A DNA stretch of 64,000 nucleotides from positions 12,365,675-12,429,674 of the forward strand of contig JAUPFP010000003.1 in assembly GCA_036925085.1 (NCBI GenBank). Reading direction: 5' to 3'. The notes below the pieces were generated by a model that saw only the letters and a program-made list of their open reading frames with translations, had not been told where the DNA came from and searched no databases. A program made the translations under genes and the position numbers. The stretch is from Brachycybe producta (Eukaryota > Arthropoda > Diplopoda > Playtdesmida > Andrognathidae). Of the stretch, positions 22,325 to 33,421 are shown piece by piece; the stretch's first letter is position 1; each line of letters opens with the position of its first letter.

Positions 22325-22935
22325 GTAAACGGCGCGCCGCTCGAACTCTTGATGTAGAAAAATCAAATAAGTATTTTTTTTATATAACTAGAAGGGTAAA
22401 CATGACTCACTTGAGTATGTTTTATCTGCTTAAAGTTGGGTCATTTTCAAACTCGGATAAAAAGCTTATTGTGAAAGAAAATAACATTAAAGCGGCGGTC
22501 ACACTAGGCTGGTTTACAAGCCGCTGGTTGCTGCTGGCTATTAGCAGCAACAGCAAGCAGCAGCTGCTTGGGGTTCACACTTGTCCAGTCACTGCTGGTA
22601 TTAGCAGTGCAAGTCATCCAATCACCACCGTCTTGCAAAAACACAAACTAACAACAACCAACCCAAGCAGTGGAGTTTCAACTACCACTAGTGCCACTAC
22701 TAGCAATAAAAAGTTCACACTAGATGGCAGCAGCAGGAAGGGAGTCACATGACCAGCTGGTAGCTGCTAAAGTTGGACATGTCCAACTTCACCAGCCGCT
22801 GTTAAAATCACTAGCCCGCTGGTGAAAGCAGCTGCTGGTAGCAGTTCAGACTATGCTGCTAGAGCGCTACAACCAGCCAGCAGCGGGGAAACCAGCCTAG
22901 TGTGACTGCGGCATTAGTGACTGAGCTGGTGGCGC
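22325..22935. repeat. Q unit split by D1
   Basis: The left half (ACTAGAAGGGTA, TTAAAGTTGGGTCATTTTC, AAAAGCTTATTGTGAAAG) runs to the TTAA at 22497. After D1, TTAGTGACTGAGCT resumes the Q sequence TTAAGTGATTGAGCT. D1 therefore sits at Q's central TTAA. Confidence 0.7.
22501..22913. mobile_element. Element D1 (CACACTAGG ends), TTAA-type target
   Basis: The ends GCGGCGGTCACACTAGGCTG and CAGCCTAGTGTGACTGCGGC are inverted. Inner arms repeat CAGCAGC-rich blocks. TTAA precedes it (22497-22500) and TTAG follows. Copies are D2 (37731-38152, reversed) and D3 (54700-55062, left-truncated). The 116-codon frame inside is an artefact of CAG/AAC-rich arms. Assigned piggyBac/Kolobok-like from the target only. 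Confidence 0.82.
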
Positions 22936-23050
22936 TGAATATGCGCTAAATGGAAAAAAAGCCAAATATTGAATAAACGCCAAACTATTGAATAAGTGCC
23001 AGAAATGTGTCGGATACATTGTTCAGTTTGTGGCGTTTTGGAGGCTATAA
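22930..23050. repeat. Fragment of AAGCGCCAAACTGAA array
   Basis: Several degenerate units (GAATAAACGCCAAACTATTG, GAATAAGTGCCA) end with the inverted CAGTTTGTGGCGTTTTGG. They are related to 19396-19640 and 24380-24925. Confidence 0.55.
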
Positions 23051-23069
23051 AAAAGGGTTCGTTAGAACC

Positions 23070-23275
23070 ACAGGCATTTAGAAATCAAGACGAACACAAG
23101 TTGTCTCCGCCGTTTTTATGACGACCGGGAACTTCGAATTAGTTTGTTGTGCGGTTAGACGTACAAAAGTGCGGAGCATGTGACGTCAGACTACATAACC
23201 AACCAATTAGAAGTTCCGGGTCGTCATAAAAAGCGCGGGGCCAACTCGTGTTCGTCCCGATTTCTAAATGCCTTT
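23070..23275. mobile_element. Family A MITE, copy A4, perfect 9-bp TSD
   Basis: The ends ACAGGCATTTAG and CTAAATGCCTTT sit between identical GTTAGAACC repeats (23061-23069, 23276-23284). The centre holds CATGTGACGTCAGACTAC with a perfect CRE. CCAATTAGAAG lies in the right arm. GC boxes are partly mutated (GTGCGGAG, GCGCGGGG). Confidence 0.9.
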
Positions 23276-23284
23276 GTTAGAACC

Positions 23285-24234
23285 TCAGGTACACAACTAA
23301 CATTCGCGGCCGCCGCTCTGTCTCAACCCATGTCTCCTGTTTAGGGCATAGCAACGAGTCCATTTTTCTCCACTCTCGCTAGCCTCTTGCGTTAATTTTC
23401 ATTAATTTTAATAAATCATTAATTATGCATTTATTAAAAATAATTATTTGTAAAAATTTGATTTTTCTTTTATTCTTCTTCTCCGATTTAAATGAAAATA
23501 AACGTGATGTTATTTATTTTTATTATCCGATCTCGTTTTAGGACAAAACGGAGATTCGCCTAATAAAGTTCAATTCACTGTAGCGTGAAAAGCATTTTAA
23601 TTGACCCTGAAGACAACTTAATTTTAATTATTACTATTTGAATTGAGAAAATTTTTTTAAAATGGATAATTTTCTTTCTCTTGTGTGAAAATAATTGAGT
23701 TCAAAACCCATTAGAGAAGTGGAGGTTTTTTTAAAATACCTTTTCTGAAAAGAGCTGTCATTAAATTTTACATTGAAACAAATAACAAATGTGATATTGA
23801 AGAGAGGGAGGGTCGGAGAGAGTAGGAGGGGGGGGGGGGAGAGTGGGCAGTTGATTAGAAATAACCGTTCAGCTCCATTAACTTTTGATTGCAGTTGAAA
23901 GAACAGCAACAAAAAAAAAAACGCCTTAGAAAGATTAATTGTGAAATTCAGATAATTTTTCTGATTGACCGTGGCGCCAATTTGAACTCGTTTTTCACTC
24001 TTGAGAGCTTTTTTTTTTTGTAAAAAAAAAATACGTTTTAATAATTGTATTCCAATTTCTTAAAATACATAATAAACAACAATGTCCTTTATTTGTTTGA
24101 CGGACAAGTAAACAGCTGATTTGTTATTGACGCCATTTGTGGAAACAGCTACGTTTGTTTGCACGGGTCCTTGGGTTTGTTGTATTGATTGCTGCAGCAG
24201 CAGCAGCAGCACTAAAGCTGCTAGCTGCTAACGA
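23285..24234. other. Unannotated stretch
   Basis: It is AT-rich with a G-run at about 23828-23840. A (CAG)n run lies at about 24193-24210. No gene is recognised. Confidence 0.45.
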
Positions 24235-24297
24235 GCTGCACTTAAAGGCGTATATGGGATGGGGCCCCCCCATCCCATATACGCCTTTAAGTGCAGC
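24235..24297. repeat. Perfect 30-bp hairpin, 3-base loop
   Basis: The arm 24235-24264 (starting GCTGCACTTAAAGGCGTATA) is exactly complementary to 24268-24297, with CCC between. There are no mismatches, so it is recent or maintained. It could be a very short foldback or a cruciform. No related copy was noticed in the window. Confidence 0.9.
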
Positions 24298-24379
24298 GTT
24301 TCCTTTTTACCCATGATGCATCTTAGGGCGAATGGGCAGAAGGCATTACATTTGCGAGGATCTAGAACATTTTTCCCTT

Positions 24380-24925
24380 CATGTTGCGCCTGTTCCATTT
24401 GGCACGAACGGAACAGGCGCCGAATTAAGTGCCAAGTGGAACAGGCGCCGAATTGTCAAATGGAATGAGTGCTAAATTGAACACATGACAAACTGTTTAA
24501 GCGCCAAATTGAACAAGTGGCAAACTGTTTAAGCGCCAAATTGAACAAGTGGCAAACTGTTTAAGCGCCAAACTGAACAAGTACCAAACTGATTAAGCGC
24601 CAAACTGAACAAGTACCAAACTGATTAAGTGCCAAATTGAACAAGTACCAAACTGATTAAGTGCCGAATAAAATAAATGCTAATTGAAACAATTAATGCA
24701 AAGTTGAAACAATTAATGCAAAGTTGAAACAATTAATGCAAAGTTGAAACAATTAATGCAAAGTTGAATAAACAAGAATTGGAATTTGGAATAAGCGCCA
24801 ATTTGAGCAGACGCCAAACGGAATAAGTATAAAAACTGAATGAGCACGATATTGAGAGAAAAAAAAAACATTAACTGAATAAACGGGAAAATTTGGCGCT
24901 AATTCCAATTGGCGTTCGTTCAGGC
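24380..24925. repeat. Tandem array of ~16-bp GCGCCAAA units
   Basis: Alternating 16-mers of type AAGCGCCAAATTGAAC and AAGTGGCAAACTGTTT repeat through about 24660. Four 20-bp units AATTAATGCAAAGTTGAAAC follow (about 24690-24768). The array ends with inverted motifs (TTTGGCGCTAATTCC, TTGGCGTTCGTTCAGGCG), again giving opposed arms. Confidence 0.75.
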
Positions 24926-24949
24926 GTCTTTTCATCAACTCTTGAAGTC

Positions 24950-25145
24950 TGAGCATGTCTACCGTTCTGTGCAGCGCCGTTTATTTCAAAATTATTCAGA
25001 ATTAGTGATACGACTATTGTAATGAGTGAGATCATAGATTTAGTCATATATCACTAATTCAGAGAGTATTTTTTTAGCACGAATGGCGCTGCATAGAACG
25101 GTTGACATGCGCAGTTAAACGTTACGTCTAGGGCCGGTCTAAAAG
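24950..25145. mobile_element. Small foldback CC1
   Basis: ACCGTTCTGTGCAGCGCCGT faces GGCGCTGCATAGAACGGT. AGAATTAGTGATA faces TATCACTAATTC. Outside the right arm lies TTACGTCTAGGGCCGGTCT, which recurs inverted near 56525 beside the related CC2. No TSD is resolved. Confidence 0.6.
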
Positions 25146-26117
25146 AAGCGAAAAAAACATTTTGGTGATCTGTTAGATCAGATTCCATTTGTTGTTAATT
25201 TAAAAAAAATGGATCTGTTAACAACAGTTTCAGATCCAAGTCGTGAATGGCCTAGGAATATGGGGTGAGCGGAGGTGGTGGTTGATGATGCTGTTTGTTT
25301 TACTTCGCCTTGAGTCTTTAATTTAAAATGGGTGTTAACACCCCCCAAAAAAACACAGAAATTGCCCCCCCCCCCCCCCCATTTTTTTACATTTTGTTTG
25401 CGTTTTCATTTTAATTTAATGGGCTGCTGCTGCTGCTGAAGCCACATATTTTAATGGAACCTTTTTTTCTCTCTCATGTTTTCAATACACTGAAGACGTG
25501 TAATAGGAGTCAATTCAGGTGTTTATTTTAAATAAAACCCTCCCCCTTTTTTGTATTCTTAGTTTTCCAACCCCCTCCCACCAGACACACATCTCAAATG
25601 GTATAAGTTGTCAGATTTTTATCTCTCTCTGGAAGACGTTTCTAATAAGAGGATTGTCTCTGATTACTGTAGCCTGAAATTGTTTCACATATTTTCAGTA
25701 TGTGTGTCTTTTCATAGGGGAGTTGATTTTCAGCCAAATAAAATGTCTGATCACGTGACAGTAAAATAGGATGATGATGATGAATCATGGTTTTGTGATT
25801 TTTCGTAGTTTGGCTTTTGACAGGTTTAGCTTTCAAATCCAAAGAATAGGGGTGGCCACCAGATGGCAGCACCTGTATAGTTATTTTTTTATATCCTGTT
25901 ATGTAGCATTGGGCGTATACATGGCCCCCACTTGAGGAGGACAGCTGCTTGCGGAGTCTAGTTTAGCTTCAGCTGCTAGGTCTAGCCTTCTCGCTTTGTA
26001 AGGGAATTGTTTTTCTAGCCTTGAAATTGATATGAAAGGTGACACCAGAATGACGTGTCATCTGGAACGCAAATTCCTAGGCAGAGTTCTTGTTTAAGAA
26101 TACAAGTCGATCATTTA
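25146..26117. other. Unannotated stretch with a C-run
   Basis: A run of about 14 C lies at 25367-25380. Nothing else is recognised. Confidence 0.45.
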
Positions 26118-26365
26118 TTTTGTTTCTGTAGCGTTAGATGGCGTCACTAGACCTCTCATGGCAATGTAGAGACACTTCAACTCTTGACTCATCTTCCTTT
26201 TTTTACGCAAACTTTTTAATTGCTTTGCTAGTTCTATATGTGATCGCTTCACTTATGTTCTGGGATAGTTTTATGTGCTGAAAATAGGTTGATTTAAACG
26301 CTTGTAGAGCTAAAAGGCGTTCTATTTCAACTAATTGGCGAGGGTAGTTTGCCACCTATGGAGTT
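26118..26365. repeat. Dispersed repeat U, copy 1
   Basis: GTAGCGTTAGATGGCG opens a block containing ACTTCAACTCTTGACTC, GATCGCTTCACTTATGTTCT and CAACTAATTGGCGAGGGTAG. The same order occurs at 40795-41068. No termini are resolved. Confidence 0.7.
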
Positions 26366-26569
26366 TGGCGCCATCTACCTTGCATTTACAGAAGTATTTT
26401 TCTATAGAACCCGCTTAACTGATGGCATCCAACATGGCAGCGACCGTAAATGAGTAATTGTGTTTAAACAGTGTCTGCATTTCCTGCAAATGTTTCTGCT
26501 TTTCCGAGTTCGAGCTCAGCACTGAAGATAGAGCAACTTTTAAAAACTTTGGAGCAAACTGGTTATAGG

Positions 26570-27637
26570 CCCTATAGTTATGCCTGTTGAAGCAACATAT
26601 GAAAATTGTTCAGAAACTGTTTCATCAGTGCCGAGCACTGGAACAATGTTTGCAAACTCTTCAAAAGGTGTTTGGCAAATGCTGAGCACTATGACAACAA
26701 TTGCAAACTGTAGTGGTCTGGTTTTATCAGTGCTGAGCACGACTGGACTTACATTTACATTTGTAAACTGTTCAGCAGCTGTTTTCACTAGCAACATTTA
26801 CATACTTTTGTGCAACAGTTTCTGCAGTGCTGAGCATAAAAGCAACATTTGAAAACTGCCCAACAGTTGTTTTATCATTGCTGAGCTTTTGTAGCAATAT
26901 TTATAAACTGTTGAGCAGTGGTTACTTCAGTGCTAAGTATTGGAATAACATTTACAAACTAATTGTTCAGTAGCAGTTTCATAAATGATGAGCCTTGGAG
27001 CAATATTTATACTGTATACTGTTGAGCGACGGTTTCAACAGTGCTGAGCACTGGATCAATTGTCACAACCCTCCCGGTTGTACCCAACAAAAACTTATGG
27101 TTACCCACTGTACTGAGTAACAGTTTCATCAGTGCTGACTGAGCCTTGGAGCAACATTTGAAAACTGTTGAGCAGTGCTTTAATCAGTTCTAAGCAGGGT
27201 GGCAGTGATTTAAATCACATTGATATAAATCAAATGATTTTTTTAAAAAAAATACTCACATTTATTTAAACATCTCTGGTGGAAAAATTATTAGAGAATA
27301 CATACATATAAATAGTAATAGTAATCTATTTAAGAGCCTCAGAGGTAAACTGTGTTAAGTCATCAAACTTAAATTTTACAGTGGGAGTCGTTTGAAAGTT
27401 TTTCTCTTCATTGATGGAATAGGACTTAATATTTTATACCACCATCTAGCGGCCAATGTGTAAAACCGTGGACTTAACACTGTCCAGGATCTGTTTAATC
27501 AACGCTGAGCCTTGGATCAACATTTTAAAACTGTTGAGCAGTAGTTTAATCGGTGCTGAGTATTTAAACAGCATTTTAAAACTGTTCAGCGGTTGTTGCA
27601 TAATTGCTGAGCCCTTCGAACAATATTTATAAATAAA
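26570..27637. repeat. Degenerate 52-bp tandem array, interrupted
   Basis: TGCTGAGCACT-type landmarks recur about every 52 bp (for example near 26680, 26732, 26828, 26880, 26932, 26989, 27041) with AACTGTTGAGCAG between them. The array resumes at 27487. ORFs on both strands are by-products of period and composition. Confidence 0.75.
27196..27486. other. Insertion interrupting the 52-bp array
   Basis: It begins near CAGGGTGGCAGTGATTTAAA with an AT-rich interior. The right edge is near CACTGTCCAGGATC. The ends are not convincingly inverted, so the type is open. Confidence 0.4.
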
Positions 27638-27869
27638 CTAGTGGGGTAACCCGTCATAAATGACGGGGAGCAAAATTTTAGTTTAAATTTTTCTGCTAAA
27701 ATTATTTAACTATTTTATTTAAATACTTCATTTTATTCAAATACTTCATACGCACCTTACTATTGTTTGCGTTTCTTAGATTGGGAGAGTGCAACATAAA
27801 ATCCGACGTGCTTGAACATTTTTTAACCTTGTTTGTACAGCGTTATACACACACACACAGACAGACAGA
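27638..27869 (-). mobile_element. Helitron-like element W1
   Basis: On the minus strand the element starts TCTGTCTGTCTGTGTG after an A. It contains TATAACGCTGTACAAAC and AAGCACGTCGG, and ends with the hairpin CCCGTCATTTATGACGGG, then TTACCCCA and CTAG, followed by T. A 5' TC, a 3' hairpin shortly before CTRR, and A/T insertion without TSD are the Helitron signature. At 232 bp it is non-autonomous. Confidence 0.82.
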
Positions 27870-28717
27870 TAAAGCTTATAAAATGTTGAGCATTGTTTTT
27901 CTCTCATTGCTTTTAGTTAGTACTAAAGCAAAACTTTCCTCAACACCTGATCATGTCAAAGCTTAAAGCTTTTGTGTTGTACATTGTCCACAGCTGGAAG
28001 CTTGAATTTTAAAAGTTCCACAGCACACATGTTGTGATTAACATTAAAAAAAATAGGAGTTTTTTTTATTACGAAACTTAAGATTAATTTGAATGGATGA
28101 AACAAAATGCTGAGTTGTTGAAATTGGAATTTAGTTTGTTTTGAAATTAAAAGAATTGCGAAATGAGGGGGGGGGGAGTGGAGGAGAGTAGGGTGAGTGG
28201 TAGAGGTGTAACGTAACAAATAGCTTACAATGTGGATAAGCCATTTTTTTTTTTTTTTTTTTACTAAGAAGCTATTGTTATTTATGTATATACAGGTTTT
28301 GAGATAAAAGGCGTTGGTTTTTCATATCCTGTGTGTAACCCAAGATTTTGGAGGTTAAAGTCGTGACTTGATTTATCAGTTTTGCACTGAGTTAGTTAAA
28401 GGTGTAACGTCATCCATCTCTCTTTTGCGTGGTGAATCGATTTCACTCTATCTCTGTGTATGTGTATGATGTCTCTGGAAGTTCTCAGCTTGTAACTTTT
28501 TTTTTCCAGCTTCATTTCTTCCCATTTTTCAACCCATCCATTCCATTCTCCTCCTTTTTCCATCATCACCTGACCTGAATCATCATAATCATCATCAGAT
28601 TATGAATATGATAATATGCAATTAACATAGAAAACAATTTGAAAGCTTGGATTACATGAGTGTGAAGGACAAGTTGTGAATGGGGAGCATGTTTTTGGAG
28701 CCCTCTTTTTTTTTCTC
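27870..28717. other. Unannotated stretch
   Basis: Short G- and T-runs are present. No gene or termini are recognised. Confidence 0.45.
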
Positions 28718-28721
28718 TTAA

Positions 28722-29140
28722 GAGCCCTAGATACACGTCTTCCATCTTGTTTTGAGCAGACAATAACGAGACAAAGTAATCGCCTCACAATCGCTCAATT
28801 AAAATACAGTAAAGTACTAAATGTAATAAAAAGTATTGTTCTTTTAAGTGCCCGCTTTATATAAATTTTGAAAAGGCCCTTCTATTTTTAAATAACGTTC
28901 AAAATCGTTCTTTTTTATTAACTCCATGTTAAATCCCATAGGACTAAAAAACCGTCCCACAAACATTTGAAGAACTCTCGTTAAAAACGACTTAGAACAA
29001 TCACGTAAAAAAATTAGCACGTGCTTTCATGCATCGGCTTTAGGATGATTCTTTTTTTTCTAAATTTTGAAAAGGTCCTTGTATTTTTAAATAACATTTA
29101 AAATCTTATGTTTTCTAACTACACGTTAAATCCCATAGAC
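28722..29140. mobile_element. Element Y1, TTAA target, right-truncated
   Basis: After TTAA (28718-28721) it begins GAGCCCTAGATACACG. It continues with TCTTGTTTTGAGCAGAC, GAAAAGGCCCTTCTATTTTT and TAGCACGTGC blocks. These match Y2 (53897-54599), which has both ends. Y1 stops near CCCATAG at 29140, where unrelated GC-rich sequence starts. Confidence 0.75.
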
Positions 29141-29361
29141 CAGTACCGGCCTTTGGGGGTGGCGAGGTCGTGCACCGCACGAGGGCGCCGAGAAGTTTGG
29201 AGCGCCGAGCGAGTTTGGGGTTTCATGTTTATTGGGTCGAAACATTTTCACCGTGTGAACAGGTCCAGGTCTACAACATCACAAAACAGACTTTCCAGTT
29301 TAGGAACTCTATCCATTGACTGCCACTAGAGGCGCTTATTGGACATATGGCTCATCTGTTT

Positions 29362-30313
29362 ACAGGCAATTAGTAAATGGGATAAACAGACGTTTGCTCT
29401 GCCCTTTTGATGTGAAACGTCTTTAAAATCACACCGAAACATACGGGTACCCGGTCAGAAAAGTGGACCATAACGAAAAGGTCTATATCGTCTTACCTTA
29501 ATAATTACAAAACTATTAGTCTTAGAAACATGAATCCAGTGTCATTATTTAGCTTATATAGTCAGCTCACTGTTATGACCTTGAGTTTGCGTCGCGGGCG
29601 GGCGGGGCGGTGGGGAGGGGCACTGCGTAGAATGACCGAAACCGGCGCTCTCGCTCCTTTCTATTCAGTGTAACTCACGACTCACACGTGATAGCGCGGT
29701 GATTCTTTCGTGTGTTTAGAGTTTATTTAGACCAATCGATTCAAATAAAAATAAGTGTAATTAGGACTATTTATAGTTAAAAATAACCAGGAAGTGTAAA
29801 AAAAATATAAAAATTCAATATGTCGGCCTCAGCCCGTGCAAGAGCCAGCAAGAAATATAAAACTCGGCTATCGTCGGAAAGAGGGTGTTATGGGCCACGC
29901 ATAGGTACCCCAATGTCCGGCGTTGAGCGAGCAAGGCGGTTTTGGGCCACGCATAGGTACCCCAATGTCCGGCGCCGAGGCGGTTTCGGGAGAGTCTCAT
30001 ATCACAGACCAATGTTAAACAAAATCGTTGTCGAATATGTGTCAGTATTGTATTAAAATATATAGAACGAAGTCAATCTTGTTTTCATTTCAATCTTTAT
30101 GTCAGCGAGTCGCTTTTAGTGTTAGACGGTTCACGTTAAAACCAACGGCCGTATGCCCCGACACAGCCCCACCTGTTTTTTTATGACGAACGGCAACTTC
30201 TAATTGTTTTGTCTTGCGGTTCGACGTTGAAAAGGGCGGAGCATGTGACGTCAGACTACCAACCAATTAAAAGTTGCGTTCATCATAATTTATCCCGTTT
30301 TCTAATTGCCTGT
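29362..30313. mobile_element. Family A MITE, copy A5, split by a 720-bp insert
   Basis: The left end is ACAGGCAATTAG at 29362 and the right end is CTAATTGCCTGT at 30313. Flanks CATCTGTTT (29353-29361) and CATTTGTTT (30314-30322) match at 8 of 9 bases, so both pieces are one insertion. The right part retains CATGTGACGTCAGACTAC with a perfect CRE. The left arm is broken after GCCCTTTTGAT by element LL. Confidence 0.82.
29412..30134. mobile_element. Insert LL within A5 (GTGAAACGTCT ends)
   Basis: The ends GTGAAACGTCT and AGACGGTTCAC are inverted with one mismatch. The interior is relatively GC-rich, and a 28-bp block with CACGCATAGGTACCCCAATG occurs twice (about 29898 and 29949). No clear TSD. 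A 78-codon open frame around the duplicate matches no known protein. Confidence 0.55.
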
Positions 30314-30322
30314 CATTTGTTT

Positions 30323-31170
30323 GTGTTGTGTCACAAATTTGTTGTGGTTTTGTCTTGAGTTACTGCTGACAAGTTGTTTCAGGTTTTTGTTTTGTTTTCA
30401 AAATCTGTCTTTTTTTCTGGTGTTTTTGTTGTGCTTTTGTCTCCAACTCTTGTTGCGCTTCTGTCAGTTTGACGTGAATCGGCCTTCACAATGATTATTC
30501 CAGTTTTTAAAACATATTTTCTAATTTATGCCTTTATTTTGGCGTGGACCGAATTAGCATAATTTTGATGTTGTTGTTCCTTAAAGCGTCTTTTCTTCCT
30601 GATGACGCCCATATTTTTTTTCTTATTAACTTTGACCTTTTTACTTAGTGTTTTGAGTGACCTTTTAAGATGAAGTTTAATAAAATAAAAAGATTTTTCA
30701 TAAAGATTTTTCGTTTCATTTATTCGAAATACGATGATGATGATGATGATAAAAAAAAAATGTATGTGAGGCTAAGTCTATAATTTTGTTTTTTTATTAT
30801 TATAATAATATTGCAAAAATAAAAAGAAAGAATGCAAAGTGGTTCAACACGATTTTCCGGATGTGCTTAAAAGATTTTATCAGCCATCTTTTAATTTTGT
30901 TATTCCTCCGGATTTCAAGTACTTCCCACTTCCGGGATGCCAATATCAAAGATTATTTTTGCGTGTCTTATGTTTCATTGTTTTCTCCCTCCTCTTCACC
31001 TCCTTTCCTCCCCCTCCTCTTTTGTTCGTAGCACGTGCACGAGACTATTGTACTTTTCGTTCTTTTTAGATGTTTTTTTTTGTTTAATTACAAGTGTTGC
31101 TTGAATTGAAGTAAATGAATGTCAAATTTGATGTATTTACTGATCAGTAGTTAAAATAGACAAAAAAATA
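30323..31170. other. Unannotated stretch; one weak open frame
   Basis: A 76-codon frame at 30839-31069 contains FVIPPDFKYFPLPGCQYQ before turning into low-complexity FPPPPLLF sequence. I do not recognise it and see no supporting splice structure. Confidence 0.35.
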
Positions 31171-32010
31171 CAGGCCTGGATCCCACATGCGTGAAAGGAC
31201 GCAGAAAATAGAAAGGAAGGAAAAAAAAAATCAGAATAAAGTTTCTGCTACTTTTCTGCGCGTTCAAGGGTTCTCACACATTACAGTACTTTTTTTGAGT
31301 TGATTTTAGAAATAAAATGAGTCCTATTCGACGTCATTAATAAACAGTAGCTAACTGCATAAAGGTCAAGACACACGTTCCAGGTAAACCTGTCAGGTAT
31401 GTCTGCGGAGGCACGCCGTTGCAGATTGACCAAGCGACAGTAGTTCACCGTGCACTGGTAAAACTGTCACTGTTACGTGATTTTGTTGCTATTGAGCACA
31501 CTTTCTGTCGTCAGCCGTGTCGTCTGCGACAATGCGGCATCCGAACTGACGCCTGCCACGTCGCTAATTATGCTCCGGTTTGCTTGCACAGGTGTGGCCT
31601 GTGCAGGCATATCGAAAAATTTGTTAATATTTGTTCCAGTCGCCTGTGCAGATCAAAATAACAGTACAGTTTTATCATTTACGCGCTTTGTTCGACCTGC
31701 ACAGGCACGCCTGCGCACGCCTAAAGGCCGCCAATACACGCGTTCTGGTAAACCTGTCATTTATGCCTGCGTGGGCACGCTTGTGAAGGTCGACCAGACG
31801 ACAAAGCAGGTTAAAGTTGCAGTTTAATCATCTACACGCTCCGGTAGAACTGCACAGGCGTGCTTGTGCAGGCAGACCTGACAGGATTACCTGGAACCTT
31901 TAAGAAATTGAAAGGCCGGGATACCACAAGCGTGCAAAAGACCCATAGAAAATAAGTTTCTGCTACGTTTCTGCTTTTCTTGTCTAACTTCACGTTCGAG
32001 GAAAAGCATC
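31171..32010. repeat. Direct repeat pair S flanking R
   Basis: GGATCCCACATGCGTG then AGAAAATAG and AAGTTTCTGCTACTTTTCTG (about 31171-31290) recur as GGATACCACAAGCGTG, AGAAAATAAG and TTTCTGCTACGTTTCTGC (about 31911-32010). The R repeats lie between them. Confidence 0.6.
31364..31906. mobile_element. Element R: inverted and tandem TGCACAGGC repeats
   Basis: The left end ACACGTTCCAGGTAAACCTG faces the right end CAGGATTACCTGGAAC, with CTGCNNNNGCACGCC blocks inside. A second left-type unit (ACACGCGTTCTGGTAAACCT) begins near 31736. R is therefore two related units in tandem or a nested pair. The 116- and 80-codon frames here are shadows of the Cys/Arg-rich repeat. Confidence 0.6.
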
Positions 32011-32730
32011 GTGTGCGAGCTTTAATTTGTATAGCCTCTATTCAAGGTGCACTTTGATTTCTGTAGTATGTTCCCGCCCTAAGTTAACTTTCTGCTTCTC
32101 TTTATAAAGAGAGGAACCTCTTTAATCGTGGTGTAACTGAGAAGGAATTTAGTTCTTACGTGCAGGTGGCGCCCTCTATTAGCTATACATTCAACCATGT
32201 CACGAATAAGCTGAGGTTATTTGAGCTATATCCTCTCTCTGATAACTACATTTGTAGTCATTAAAATGCATTCCTTGTTTTCTTCCCTCTTGAATTGATA
32301 ATGATTTTCAATTACTAACGGATTACTGTCATTGATTTTCATCATCATTGTTGCAACACGCATTTGCATTTGCGTTTTGCACTTGATGATGGTATTAATT
32401 GCGATTAGTACAAAAGTGGGGATGTGGGAGAAAGAAGCTGGTTTAATGGTTGGCCTATGCTGGAAAATATTGGGAGCCATTTATTTTTAAAATATTTCCC
32501 TTCCCTTCCCTTCCACTCCTCTCTCCTCCCCTCTTAAAGCTCTGGAATTAGCATTTGGTCACTCTACACTTGTCACACACTATGTATTAACTGGGACTTA
32601 GTTGAAACGTATCGATTTCGGCTGCTAATTAGGCTAAAAAGCTTGGACCAACATTCTTTCGGGCTTCATGGTTCGCGAGCAAAATGAGAGGAAAAAAAAA
32701 ATAATAGTTAAATAAAACTTTTGTCTACAG
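32011..32730. other. Unannotated stretch
   Basis: C/T-rich CTTCCC repeats lie near 32498-32535. No gene is recognised. Confidence 0.45.
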
Positions 32731-32920
32731 CAGTGTTTCTGAAACTTTTCTCAATGGCGGACCACTAGTTAAGTTGTTGATGCGCATGCGGACCACCAAC
32801 GTTAAAAGTGGCCTACTTTGCATACACTGGCGTCAGTAGTCTTGTGCCAGTAATGCAGCATAGCGATAGACGGCAATGCGCATGCTCACGGAAGTGCCCA
32901 CTGGGCTAATACTAATAAGT
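32731..32920. mobile_element. hAT-like left end and family F fragment
   Basis: CAGTGTTTCTGAAACTTTTC at 32731 and GCGGACCAC resemble the CAGTGTTTCTCAAA-type left ends of hAT elements. No partner end is visible. From about 32850 a family F right-end fragment (GCGATAGACGGCAATGCGCA, CCCACTGGGCTAAT) follows. Confidence 0.45.
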
Positions 32921-32924
32921 TGCC

Positions 32925-33360
32925 CACAGTTTCAAGATGGCGGCTGGTTAAAATAAGACTTTCTGCGTGACTTCCTGTCACAGCAAAGGTTTCGGCAGAG
33001 TTTCCTGCTTGACTTCCTGTCACAGCAAAGGTGTCGACAGAGTTTCCCGCTTCCTATGGCCCTATAGTTTAGCTTACAGAAGTGAAACTCTCGGTTGGAA
33101 CCTTTGATGTTGCTGTGACAGGAAGTGGCTATCTTTAAACTGGCGGCAGAGTTGGTATAGGCGACTCTTTAACATAGAAGCAAGGGAATCTTTATTTTAA
33201 CCGGTTACTTGATCGAACTAGGTGGCAGACTCGGTATATACTTTAAATACCTGGGTTTACACGAGTCAAAAGAACTTGTCATTACCCAGTTTCAAGATGG
33301 CGGCGCCCAAAAATAAAGAGAAACATCAAAGAACATCATGCGCAGAAGAAACTCTGTCAC
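32925..33360. repeat. Inverted/direct repeat HH with AAGATGGCGGC
   Basis: CAGTTTCAAGATGGCGGC occurs at about 32927 and 33288. ACTTCCTGTCACAGCAAAGG occurs twice directly near 32970 and 33012, and once inverted near 33100-33125 (TGCTGTGACAGGAAGTG). AAGATGGCGGC is a known YY1-type core. No element ends are clear. Confidence 0.6.
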
Positions 33361-33421
33361 AGAAAAATGATTGAGTTTCCCTTCTGTATAACTTTTTATT
33401 CTGTGGTTTAGCTCTTGTTTA

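Noticed and set aside
22402..22752. 116-codon frame
   Set aside because: It crosses from Q into element D1 and its composition is dictated by CAG/AAC-rich arms.
31419..31827. Cys/Arg-rich 80- and 116-codon frames
   Set aside because: They lie in the R inverted/tandem repeats and change frame with the repeat.
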